Assembly (NCBI GenBank): GCA_036346355.1 | Contig: CM070576.1 | Coordinates: 58,327,712-58,391,711 of the forward strand | Length of the DNA: 64,000 bases | From: Rhipidocladum racemiflorum | Lineage: Eukaryota > Streptophyta > Magnoliopsida > Poales > Poaceae | Reading direction: 5' to 3' | Shown here: piece by piece, positions 34,215 through 43,663 of the stretch | Position numbering within the stretch: position 1 is the stretch's first letter | Layout of the letters: each line of letters begins with the position of its first letter | Made by a program: the position numbers and the translations under genes | Notes under the pieces: model-generated | What the model was told of the DNA's origin: nothing | What the model saw: the letters and a program-made list of their open reading frames with translations, nothing else | Database searches by the model: none

Positions 34215-36236
34215 TCATCTCCCTCCGGAGAGGCCAGACATCTGGGATACGGCGCCGGCGCTGGTCGACGTCATCGGGTACGACATGACGTAGGGGTCGA
34301 ACCCCTGGTCCTGCATGAGCCCTAGCATGTTGAGGCTCTGGTAGGTCGGCGACAGCTCCGGCAGCGGCACGTCGCCGTCCAGGTACTGCACGACCTGACG
34401 CATGCCCGGCCGCGCGCCGGGCAGCGGGTGCGAGCACAGCAGGCCCAGCCTCAGCACCAAGCTCGCCTCCTGCGCGACCAAGTCCCCGTGCAGGCGCGGG
34501 TCCACCGCGTCGGCGACCGCCCCGGCGCGCCACCGGTCGAGCACCCAGTCCACCAGCACGAGGCGGTTGTCGAGCGCGTCCTGCGCGACGGGCTTCCGCC
34601 CGCACGCCACCTCCAGCATGAACGCGCCGAACGCGAACACGTCCGACGCCTTGGACGCCTTCCCCGTGTGCCCCAGCTCCGGCGCCATGTACCCCATCGT
34701 GCCCACCACGTGCGTCGTGTGCGGGTCCGTGCCGTGGTCGTACAGCCGCGCCAGGCCGAAGTCGCCGAGCCGCCCGTTCATCTCCGCGTCGAGCAGCACG
34801 TTGCTCGCCTTGATGTCGCGGTGTACCACCACCTGCTCCCAGTCCTCGTGAAGGTACAGCAACCCAGACGCGACGCCTTTGATGATGCGGAACCTTTGCC
34901 CCCAGCTCAAGTTGATCTTGTTCTGGTCGTAGAGGTGCTTGTCGAGGCTGCCATTGGGCATGTAGTCGTAGACCAGGAGGAGCTCGCCCTTGCGCCGGCA
35001 ATAGCCGAGCAGCTGCACGAGGTTCCGGTGCCGGAGCCGGCCGATGCTGACGACCTCGGCCACGAATTCCTTCATCCCCTGCCTCGACCCGTGCGACACC
35101 TTCTTCACCGCGACCTCCGCCTTGGACGACGGGAGCACGCCGCGGTACACCCTCCCGAACCCGCCGATGCCGAGCAGCCGCTTGTCGCTGAATCCGTCGG
35201 TGGCGTGGAACAGGTCCTTGTACGAGAACCTGTGCGGTCCGAACGCCACCTCCCACTCCTCCTTGAACTCCGCGTACATGCGCCGCCTCCGCATGAACAC
35301 GAAGACGACAGCGGCCATCGCGAAGACAAGCGCGGCGGACGCTATTGGCAGCACGATCTCCAGCGTCTTGGACCGCGGCTTTGGAAAAGTGACCGGCAAA
35401 GAGGGCAGGGAGGAGACGTTGAGCGCCGGGGCGGCGCCGTTCATCTTGAAGCTCCAGCCGAGCACGTAGTGGCGGCAGAAGAGGATGCCGGTCGACGACG
35501 AGAAGCCGACATACGCGGTATCGTCGATGACGGACGAGAGGTTGACGGTGGCGGAAAGCAGGGGCTTCTTGGGCCGGGCCACCTCCAGGGGCGCCATGGT
35601 GACATTGACCTGCATGGTCTGGCCGTCGAAGTCCACCCAAACCTGCATCGGCTTGCGGCTCACCAGGCTCAGGTTCTTGAACGCGCCGGTGCCGTCGTCG
35701 TAGTACCCGGCGTTGTCGGCGTCGACGGATTTGAGCCCGTTGACGTCGATGCCGACGTGGTTGCCGCTCATGTCGTTGAACTCCGAGTTGAGGATGGTGT
35801 CGAACTCCACCGCGAAGAGGTGGTTGGTGGCGTTGCCGTTGGTGGCGGAGTTGACGAGGCCCATGAACTGCCCCGGCAGCGCCGAGGTGAGGTTCTTGCT
35901 CTTGGTGATTATGAAGGCCATGCCGTGGCTGCTCAGGTCCTCGTACGCACCGATGATGCCGATGACGAAGGCCGTGGAGAAGGACCGCATGACCGTGCTG
36001 TTGGGCGCCGTGTGGAACTGGAGCGGCGCCGGGTAGAAGGCGTGGCCCTTGAGCTGGTTGGTGCCGTTGGTCAGCATGAGGAGCCCGTTCGGGGTCACGG
36101 TGGCCATGCCGTCGAAGGAGAGGTTCGCGCCGGTGAACCCATTGAAGACGAACTGCTCGTCGGCCGACGCCGCATGGCGGAGGCCGAGGAAGAGAAGCAC
36201 GAGAACGAACGGCATGGCCGGCTCGTGAAGCAGCAT
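34215..36236 (-). CDS. L-type lectin-domain receptor-like kinase (LecRK), complete
   Basis: Single-exon gene, 673 residues from the chosen ATG (36234-36236). An in-frame ATG 53 codons upstream (36395) is rejected because that extension is basic, lacks family similarity and begins inside a MITE. The order is: signal peptide (1 to about 24, MLLHEPAMPFVLVLLFLGL); legume lectin domain (about 26-267, with VEFDT, NHVGIDVNG, MQVWVDFDG, YVLGWSF); transmembrane helix (about 292-315); cytosolic kinase. Kinase hallmarks are intact: GIGGFGRV (356-363), Lys378 in VAVKK, HRD (472-474), DFG (492-494), APE (518-520). Family knowledge: plasma-membrane kinases that link extracellular cues, such as eATP or pathogen signals, to defence or development. 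The ligand cannot be read from sequence. The paralogue at 38758 points away from it. Confidence 0.95.
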   Translation of the reverse strand: MLLHEPAMPFVLVLLFLGLRHAASADEQFVFNGFTGANLSFDGMATVTPNGLLMLTNGTNQLKGHAFYPAPLQFHTAPNSTVMRSFSTAFVIGIIGAYEDLSSHGMAFIITKSKNLTSALPGQFMGLVNSATNGNATNHLFAVEFDTILNSEFNDMSGNHVGIDVNGLKSVDADNAGYYDDGTGAFKNLSLVSRKPMQVWVDFDGQTMQVNVTMAPLEVARPKKPLLSATVNLSSVIDDTAYVGFSSSTGILFCRHYVLGWSFKMNGAAPALNVSSLPSLPVTFPKPRSKTLEIVLPIASAALVFAMAAVVFVFMRRRRMYAEFKEEWEVAFGPHRFSYKDLFHATDGFSDKRLLGIGGFGRVYRGVLPSSKAEVAVKKVSHGSRQGMKEFVAEVVSIGRLRHRNLVQLLGYCRRKGELLLVYDYMPNGSLDKHLYDQNKINLSWGQRFRIIKGVASGLLYLHEDWEQVVVHRDIKASNVLLDAEMNGRLGDFGLARLYDHGTDPHTTHVVGTMGYMAPELGHTGKASKASDVFAFGAFMLEVACGRKPVAQDALDNRLVLVDWVLDRWRAGAVADAVDPRLHGDLVAQEASLVLRLGLLCSHPLPGARPGMRQVVQYLDGDVPLPELSPTYQSLNMLGLMQDQGFDPYVMSYPMTSTSAGAVSQMSGLSGGR

Positions 36237-36377
36237 AGCCAACCACGGCTCCACACTTCCCCTACTGCGGCGCAAACGGCGTGGAAGCAAATGCCAAACT
36301 GGGGTGCCCTCTACTGCGTCAGTACTACTGACTCGTTGTTTAACGTAGCGTTTTGGCTTTGGTTGTATGGACTCACA

Positions 36378-36632
36378 GGGGCTGTTTGTGTCCATTGCTT
36401 ACCAATGTTTGCCATGCTAAATTTTGATAGTGTTTACCAAATTTCGCAAGCATTTGGTTTGCAACTAAATTTTGGTTAGATTCTCTTCACCATTGTCATG
36501 TCAATTTTTTCTAATTCATTTTCTTGCCAATGGTTGGTCAAGTTTTGGCCACCAATTTGGGCACCAAATTTTGGACAGCCAATTTTTGGCAAGGCTTGGC
36601 CTGGCAAATTTGGCCTCAAACCAAACAGCCCC
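36378..36632. mobile_element. MITE-like element, 255 bp, at the 5' end of the minus-strand LecRK
   Basis: Ends GGGGCTGTTTG and CCAAACAGCCCC are inverted repeats. The interior is rich in CAAATTTTGG and TTTGGC words. No target duplication was identified. It starts about 140 bp upstream of the kinase start codon, so it lies in the promoter or leader. Confidence 0.6.
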
Positions 36633-38198
36633 AGTCTTTAAAATTATCTTTAAAACTTTTAACTCATCTAAAGATAATACTAGAGATAATTTCTTTAATA
36701 GTTTATCTCTAAAATCATTTATCTAATTATTTTATATTATTTTTATCACATTATTCTCTCCCACACTCTATCACTTTTTATATATTCTCTTTTCTTACTT
36801 TCTATATCCTCTATATAGAATCTTAGCAAATTCCTTTTTTCACATTCTTTTTTCTCTTTCCTCTCTGTAAAATTGCTAATATTCATAGCGAATAGATAGC
36901 TACAGAAGAGTCGTCCAAAGCCAACCAGCTGTAAACGTCAAGATCCCAGAAGGTCTGCGGCATCCGCCGCTTGTACGGCCGTGCGGACGGATACGGATAT
37001 GGATACAGATGGTGATGGAACTAATTCTGCTTTCTGGTCGCCAGCCGTGAGTAAGCGACAAATTACTGCGCGATAGCCGCTGGACGCTCCCGGTGTGAAC
37101 GCCATGCGATGCCTTTTGGCTTTGGCCTTGTCCTTCCCAGCTGCTCATCGTCATCATGAGGTCAGTCAAAGGCCAGCAGCGTCCACCTTTTCCGCCTCGT
37201 TTCGCTTCCCCACAGAAACAACTGGTTAACACAGGGTTATATTTGAAAAAAAAAACAACTCGGCGAATTAAGGCAAGGACCCACGGCCACGGGTGCAATA
37301 ACTCTCGGCAGTGCAACTGCCGCGCGGCGGGCCCCACCGTGCCGGCCCGCAGGCCATGGCTGCTCGCTGCGCCGTGCGCGTGTGCTCATGCGAAGCTTCC
37401 GGCTCCGCCGTTTCGTCAGCATTGTATCCTGTGGGAGGAGTACCCCTCGTTCTTCCGTTTCACTGGCCTCATTTTCTGGGGCAGTTGAGGATTTGAAGGA
37501 ACGCAAGTCAGCGCGAGGCCACCCAGAGATCCATAGCGACCTGCGGTTCTGGCCCTCTGGGTTCAATCTTGGCAAAATATTAAAATAACCCAGGCACCAT
37601 TAGAATAAGAGAAGGCGTGCAGAATGTGCTGCACGCACAAACTCAATTTCGTTACGGTTAGTGGCTGCCTAATGCCTTTCGTGCTGTGTAAAAAGTTAAC
37701 AATGTGACGCTTAACCCCTCACTCCTGTCACAGTGTCATCCCCACTTAAGATAATCACGCGTTCGAGTGGACGAGTGAGGTGGGCCTTACGCACCGGTCC
37801 CGTAAGCAAATGGAGTAGTGCTACTAGTATATATGATCTGTCCTCACGCTGCGCTCCCATATTAGTAAGTAATAGTAACACCATCTTGATCATCACTCAA
37901 CCAGCAACCTCTCAAGTCTGAACAAAGACTTGCCATTCCAGTCAATGCACTGTCACCAACCCAGATCAGGATCATGGAAGCCTTGGCCTTTTCCCATCGA
38001 ATAAAGAAACGTTAGCCTTTTCTGGTTCTTCACATTTTCTTTTACAAAAATTATCATGGTAGGTCCATCAGCTGCCGTGATCGATCATGCAGCTATAGTC
38101 CAATCATCTGTCATGGTATACTGGTACAACAGTGACATGTGTCACCTATCGTTATTTATTATTTTTTATAATTTTGTTCATACGAGACCGTATTTAAA
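36633..38198. other. Intergenic region between divergent lectin kinases
   Basis: Holds an AT-rich part (36640-36890) and a GC-rich part (37150-37580). Open frames of up to 145 codons on both strands show no recognisable domains. Presumably contains the promoters of one or both kinases. Confidence 0.4.
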
Positions 38199-38600
38199 TG
38201 TATAGGCATCATCCGGATGTTTTTGTCCTAAAAAACATCCAAACTTTGAACCGTACGATCAAAACACACATCCGTAGGATCAACCCATCTCTAATTCAGG
38301 GGGGTGTGCATCGATCTGAAAGCAAATCCAATAGCCATGAATTTGGATGATGGTTGCTAAAGAAAACATCCGAATGAAACTTATCAAAACACACATCCGA
38401 ATGAAAAAGGGTTTTGATAAGTTTCATCTGCATGTTTTCTTAGTAACCATCATCCAAATTCTGGACCATTGGATTTGTTTTCAGGTCGATGCACAACCCC
38501 TGAATTAGAGGTGGGTTGATCCTACGGATGTGTGTTTTGATCGTACGGTCCAAAATTTGGATGATTTTTAGAACAAAAACATTCGGTTGATGCCTATACA
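38199..38600. repeat. 400-bp foldback (long inverted repeat) in the plus-strand LecRK promoter
   Basis: The left arm starts TGTATAGGCATCATCCGGAT and the right arm ends with the matching ATTCGGTTGATGCCTATACA. Nearly the whole interval is self-complementary around a centre near 38400, for example AAACTTATCAAAACACACAT against GGGTTTTGATAAGTTTCAT. The arms are about 195 bp with few mismatches. This is a foldback MITE or a hairpin precursor. It ends 157 bp before the start codon at 38758. Confidence 0.9.
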
Positions 38601-38757
38601 CTCCTGAAAAAAATTGCATCGTTCACACTGCTGGCAGTAACTGCGTAACCTGAGTACACTAGAAACAACCCAGGCTCCTCAAACTGGCACTTGCGCACGA
38701 TTTCAAAAGGCTGGCACTTGCGCCGGACGCGGACGCCGCAAGTAAACAACGCTCACG

Positions 38758-40779
38758 ATGGGTCCTGTCTGTTTCCTCCTCCTCCTCCTCCTCGCTGGCG
38801 TTGCCTTTGACCATGCGGCTGTGCTCGCCGCCGACCAGTTCACCTACAACGGCTTCGCCGGCGCCAACCTCACCCTCGACGGCATGGCCGTCGTGGCGCC
38901 GAACGGCCTCCTCGTGCTCAGCAACGGCACGAACCAGATGGCCGGCCACGCGTTCCACCCGACGCCGCTCCGCCTGCGGAACGGCGCCGTGCAGTCTTTC
39001 TCGGCGGCGTTCGTCTTCGCCATCGTGTCCAACTTCACCGTGCTGAGCGACAACGGCATGACGTTCGTGGTCGCGCCCAGCACCACGCTCTCCACCTTCA
39101 ACGCCGGCCAATACCTCGGCATCCTCAACGTCACCGACAACGGCAGGGACGGCAACCACGTCTTCGCCGTCGAGCTGGACACCATGCTCAACCCGGAGTT
39201 CCAGGATATGAACAGCAACCACGTCGGCGTCGACGTCAACAGCATGAAGTCCGTGCAGAACCACTCCGCCGGGTACTACGACGACGCCACGGGGGTGTTC
39301 AACAACCTCAGTCTGATCAGCCGCCAGCCCATGCAGGTGTGGGTGGACTACGACGGCGCCACCACGCAGCTCAACGTGACCATGGCGCCCCTCGACGTGT
39401 CCAAGCCCAAGAAGCCCCTCATCTCCGCGCCCGTCAACCTCTCGGCGGTCGTGACCGACACGGCGTACGTAGGGTTCTCGGCGGCCACGGGCGTCATCTA
39501 CACGCGGCACTACGTTCTTGGCTGGAGCTTCGCCGTGAACGGTCCGGCACCGCCGCTCGACACCTCGAAGCTCCCGGTGCTGCCGCGGTTTGGCCCGAAA
39601 CCCCGGTCCAAGGTGCTGGAGATCGTGCTCCCGATTGCCACCGCGGCCTTCGTCCTCGCGTTGGTCATCGCCGTCTTCTTGTTCGTGAGGACGCGGGTGA
39701 GATACGCCGAGGTGCGCGAGGACTGGGAGGTGGAGTTCGGGCCGCACCGATTCTCTTTCAAGGAGCTCTACCAGGCCACCAAGGGCTTCAAGAACAAGCA
39801 GCTGCTCGGCACCGGCGGCTTCGGCAGGGTGTACAAGGGCGTGCTCCCAAAGTCCAATCTTGAGATTGCAGTGAAGAGGGTGTCGCACGACTCGAAGCAG
39901 GGGATGAAGGAGTTCATCGCCGAGGTGGTCAGCATCGGCCACCTCCGGCACCGGAACCTCGTGCAGTTGCTCGGCTACTGCCGCCGGAAGGGCGAGCTTC
40001 TCCTGGTGTACGACTACATGTCGAACGGCAGCCTCGATAAGTACTTGTACGACAAGAACAAGCCTGTTCTCGATTGGGGGCAGAGGTTTCAGATCATCAA
40101 GGGCGTCGCGTCCGGCTTGCTGTACCTCCATGAGGATTGGGAGAAAGTCGTCATCCACCGAGACATCAAGGCGAGCAATGTGCTCCTGGATGGTGACATG
40201 AATGGCAGGTTGGGCGACTTTGGCCTCGCGAGGTTGTACGACCACGGCGTTGACCCACAGACCACACACGTCGTCGGCACCATGGGGTACCTAGCCCCGG
40301 AGCTCGTGCGCACGGGCAAGGCGACGCCGGTCACCGACGTGTTCGCCTTCGGCGTGTTCGTGCTGGAGGTCACCTGCGGGCGCCGCCCGCTCGGCTGCAT
40401 CGCGCCCGACGACCAGAACGTGCTGCTGGACTGGGTGCAGGAGCACGAGCGCAAGCACGCGGCCCTCGACACGGTGGACCCGCGGCTCTGCGGCAAGTAC
40501 GACGCCGACGAGGTGCGGCTGGCACTCAAGCTGGGGCTCATTTGCGCGCACCCCTTGCCCGACGCGCGCCCGGACATGCGCCGGGTCACGCAGTACCTGG
40601 ACGGCGACACGCCCATGCCGGAGCTGGCGCCGACGTTCCTGAGCTACAGCATGCTGGCGCTGATGCAGAACGACGGGTTCGACTCGTTCGCCATGTCGTT
40701 CCCTTCCTCGGTCACCACGAGCGTCAGCCCCATGTCCGGAGGCGTCTCGGCCGTGTCCGGCCTCTCCGGTGCAAGATGA
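38758..40779 (+). CDS. L-type lectin-domain receptor-like kinase (LecRK), complete
   Basis: Single-exon gene of 673 residues. Signal peptide 1 to about 25 (MGPVCFLLLLLLAGVAF), legume lectin domain about 26-262 (with VELDTMLNPEF, NHVGVDVNSM, MQVWVDYDG, YVLGWSF), transmembrane helix about 286-310, then a Ser/Thr kinase. The kinase looks catalytically competent: GTGGFGRV (351-358), Lys373 in IAVKR, HRD (467-469), DFG (487-489), APE (513-515). A short Ser/Gly-rich tail follows. It is similar along its whole length to the product of 34215-36236 and is transcribed away from it, so an inverted duplication is likely. The strong G/C preference at third codon positions also opens long antisense frames, which are not genes. 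A 400-bp foldback sits just upstream. Confidence 0.96.
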   Translation: MGPVCFLLLLLLAGVAFDHAAVLAADQFTYNGFAGANLTLDGMAVVAPNGLLVLSNGTNQMAGHAFHPTPLRLRNGAVQSFSAAFVFAIVSNFTVLSDNGMTFVVAPSTTLSTFNAGQYLGILNVTDNGRDGNHVFAVELDTMLNPEFQDMNSNHVGVDVNSMKSVQNHSAGYYDDATGVFNNLSLISRQPMQVWVDYDGATTQLNVTMAPLDVSKPKKPLISAPVNLSAVVTDTAYVGFSAATGVIYTRHYVLGWSFAVNGPAPPLDTSKLPVLPRFGPKPRSKVLEIVLPIATAAFVLALVIAVFLFVRTRVRYAEVREDWEVEFGPHRFSFKELYQATKGFKNKQLLGTGGFGRVYKGVLPKSNLEIAVKRVSHDSKQGMKEFIAEVVSIGHLRHRNLVQLLGYCRRKGELLLVYDYMSNGSLDKYLYDKNKPVLDWGQRFQIIKGVASGLLYLHEDWEKVVIHRDIKASNVLLDGDMNGRLGDFGLARLYDHGVDPQTTHVVGTMGYLAPELVRTGKATPVTDVFAFGVFVLEVTCGRRPLGCIAPDDQNVLLDWVQEHERKHAALDTVDPRLCGKYDADEVRLALKLGLICAHPLPDARPDMRRVTQYLDGDTPMPELAPTFLSYSMLALMQNDGFDSFAMSFPSSVTTSVSPMSGGVSAVSGLSGAR

Positions 40780-41267
40780 ATAAACAAACAGTCGCTGTAA
40801 TAGTAAAAACAAGTTGAATTTCCTTCTGGGAATGCTAAACCGCATGTACGTGGAGACGTGGAGTTATATATGCACTTCCCTGCTATTGGATTGTGTTAAG
40901 ACCTGTGCCCCTCTTTCTGTCACCAATAATGTCCATTTTTTTAGCGGAGTCTTTTCATTTCTCTTTGTTCTCTCCCCCACACACACCCCCTCTCCCTTCC
41001 TTCTCTCATGTCTTGGCTCCGGTGGACTGTGCGGCAGTAAAAGGAGCTCAGATGGCGGCAGCACGCCGGAAACCTTGATGTTTTCCACCGGCAAGGCGGC
41101 GGTGGAGCTTTCTGTCAGTAAAACAGTGCTCCGCGGTGGTGGCATTGCTGGAAACCGTAGGCTTTCGGTAACAGGGGGTGGGGGTTCGGGCGGCAAGCGA
41201 AGCTTTGACGCGGGTGGCAACATAAGAAACCACGAGGTTTTCGATGGGCGGTGACAGTGGAATCGCT
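40780..41267. other. 3' flank of the plus-strand LecRK, no other gene
   Basis: Contains the likely 3' UTR and a G-rich stretch (41040-41250) with short self-similar words such as GGAAACC. No domain or transposon end recognised. Confidence 0.4.
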
Positions 41268-41720
41268 CAAGGTTCTATCCACGGTTATAAATCTCGTTTT
41301 CAAAAAAATTTCGGAAGTGCTCAAAATCCGAAATCTCGTCGAGATTTCGAAAATTCAAATCAAATCCGAACAGAATATAAATTTCAAATTTCAAATCCGT
41401 TTTTTTTCTACCGAGAAATCCGAGATTTCGGCCGAAATCACCGAGATTTCGGTCCGGTTTGAACCGACCAAAAAATGGTCAAAAAATATCAAAAAAATCT
41501 GAAATTTTTTGTGGGTGATCTTCAACCTAAATGCAATCATATCCGGTGAAAAAAAACTAAAAATCTGGTAAAAAAATACAAATCTCGGTCGAAATCACCG
41601 AGATCTCGGCGAAATTTGAATATGCACTGTAGTATTTTAAATTTTTTTAAATAACCGGTATTTTGAATCTCGGGGGGGGGGGTTGAGATTTCAGATTTCG
41701 GACCGAAATTTAGATCCTTG
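41268..41720. mobile_element. hAT-type MITE, 453 bp
   Basis: Ends CAAGGTTCTATCC and TTTAGATCCTTG are inverted repeats. The interior is packed with CCGAGATTTCGG-like words as at 25597-26085. No flanking 8-bp duplication is present: the left side is unrelated DNA and the right side is gypsy coding DNA, so one flank was lost. Confidence 0.7.
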
Positions 41721-43060
41721 ATTCCGGCGGGGGTGCTTGTCGAGCACCTACATAAGCCCTCCATTCCCTCTGAAGAGGAGGCACCAGAGACCGGCGGTAG
41801 GGTCTCCTTCCTCGAGCAAAGTGCAAATTGGATGACGCCATTCATCCAATATCTTGCGCATGGGACATTGCCCGAGGAAGAAGCGGCGTTCCTGGCTAAC
41901 AAGGCGATCTTCTCAAGACAGATCGATCGAAGGCGACCTATACCGAAAGGCGCATTAGGGATCCTTTCCGAGCGTCTCTCGGGAGGAGGAAAGCCAAGAT
42001 TTTCTTCGTGATATCCATGAAGGAATGTGCGGAGCTCACTCGTCTTCGGGGCGGCTTGTGAGCAAGGCCTTCCGACTAGGGTACCTCTTGGCCCACGGCC
42101 TTGGCGGGCGACGGTCGATCGTAATGACTGCCGAGCATGCCGTTTCATGCTCGAAAAGTCCGTCAACCTAGGCATATGCCCCGCAAACCATACCACTCTC
42201 GTGGCCGTTCGACTGGGGCTCGATGTCCTTGGACCCTTCCCGAGGTCGAAAGGCTGCAAGTACTTGCTCGTGGCCATCGACACTTTCACTAAGTGGATAG
42301 AGGCCGAGCCCGTCTCAACCATCTCGGCCCGAGCGCCAAGAGGTTCCTCCGTAGCAATGTGATAACTCGATTCGGGATACCCACCGTCTCATCACAGATA
42401 ATGGGACCCAATTCACCAGTGAACTATTCCAAAGTTACTGCGAAGAGGTCGGGACCAAGGTCTGCTTCGCCTCTGTGGCGCATCCACAGAGCAACGGAGC
42501 AGCCGAACGAGCAAATGGGCGACTAGTCCAGGGCATAAAGAGGGTCTTTAAGACCCTCAACCAAAGACCTAGCGGCGGTGGGTGGATGAGCTTCCGCCGT
42601 TCTTTGGTCTGTCCGCACCACGACAAGTCGAGCCACAGTAAACGCCTTTCCAACTCGTTTACGGTGCGGAGGCCATTCTGCCGAAATCGTCTTTGGGTTC
42701 CCCAGGTGCAAGCGATCGATTCCATCGATCAAGAGGTTGAGCGCCTCGTCGACCTGGACCTCGTCGAAGCGACACGCGAACGGACGTTGCTCCGGTCTGC
42801 GGTTTACCTACAGGCTCTTCGTAGGCATGCAGCCAAGACAGTCCGACCTAGGGTCCTACAAGTCGGCGACATGGTCATACGAAGAGTTCAAGACCTGTCG
42901 AAGGCCAACAAGCTGACCCCAAGGTGGGAGGGACCCTACACGGTCGTGTCTACAAAGACGCCCGGGCTGTTCGCCTCGCGATGCCAGATGGTCGGGAGCT
43001 CACCAGCACCTGGAACATCGATCAACTGCGTAAATTCTACGTTTAGACGAGTACTCCTAT
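41721..43060 (+). pseudogene. Ty3/gypsy pol remnant (Tat-like), RNase H/integrase, frameshifted
   Basis: Conceptual fragments in three frames run from the region before integrase (GVLVEHLHKPSIPSEEE) into the integrase core. The first catalytic Asp is in VAIDTFTKWIEAEP. The regions around the second (near 42400) and third (near 42490-42530, NGAAERANGRL) acidic positions follow after frameshifts. A downstream piece LTPRWEGPYTVV is the GPY/F-type C-terminus. The frame changes near 42020, 42350 and 42470, and gag, protease and reverse transcriptase are missing, so it is dead. The left end abuts a MITE at 41720. Confidence 0.8.
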
Positions 43061-43663
43061 CTCGCGCCCCTTGCGTTCTTTCCAATAAAACATTTCCCTC
43101 TTTCTCGTGTTTCGTCCTCGCTTTGTCGAACGAGCATCGTCGTCTACCAGCACTGCAGACGAACTTATCCGACAAGTATGTGCGCACCATTTCCCTTGGC
43201 CCCCGGCCGGATGCTCGCCCAATCGTTCACTTTCCACAGTAGCTCTTCACTGTATGCGTGGTCGGGCGCGAGCATCCACTCTAAGCCCGGTTCAGTGACC
43301 ACTCGGGTATGGTGGCTCTACGTATTGTTGGTTTAAAGCTCGTCTACTCTGTGCTCACATTTTTTCTCGACGCAACCGACCTATTTAAATCATTCAAAAA
43401 ATCGTCACGACCAAAGCGACCCTTAAATTTTCCCATGAACAAACTCGTGCTCGCAATAGTGAGGACACGACCTTTGTCCATGGCAGGGGCTCCGTATGAT
43501 AGGAATGTTCCGTCCCTTCTTCCAAGGATCCTTTGCTCGTATCTATGCTATATGCTCTTATGCAGGAACTTATTTTCTTTTTCTGCAGAACCGGGATCAT
43601 ATAGGCATATGTTGAAGGCGAACTCGAGAAAAACAGGCAAGGACTAAACACCTGCGAGTTTGC
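43061..43663. other. Spacer between pol and the antisense gene of the Tat-like element
   Basis: No recognisable domain. In Tat-lineage elements a non-coding spacer is usual here. Confidence 0.4.

Noticed and set aside
34428..36479. 683-codon open frame on the plus strand across the minus-strand lectin kinase, and a 714-codon frame in another minus phase
   Set aside because: They are shadows of a GC3-rich gene: no stop codons form opposite G/C third positions. Translations are Arg/His/Val/Glu-rich with no domain, while the 34215-36236 frame has all lectin-kinase motifs.
38659..40269. 536-codon minus-strand frame antisense to the plus-strand lectin kinase
   Set aside because: Same antisense effect of codon bias; low-complexity translation and no domain.
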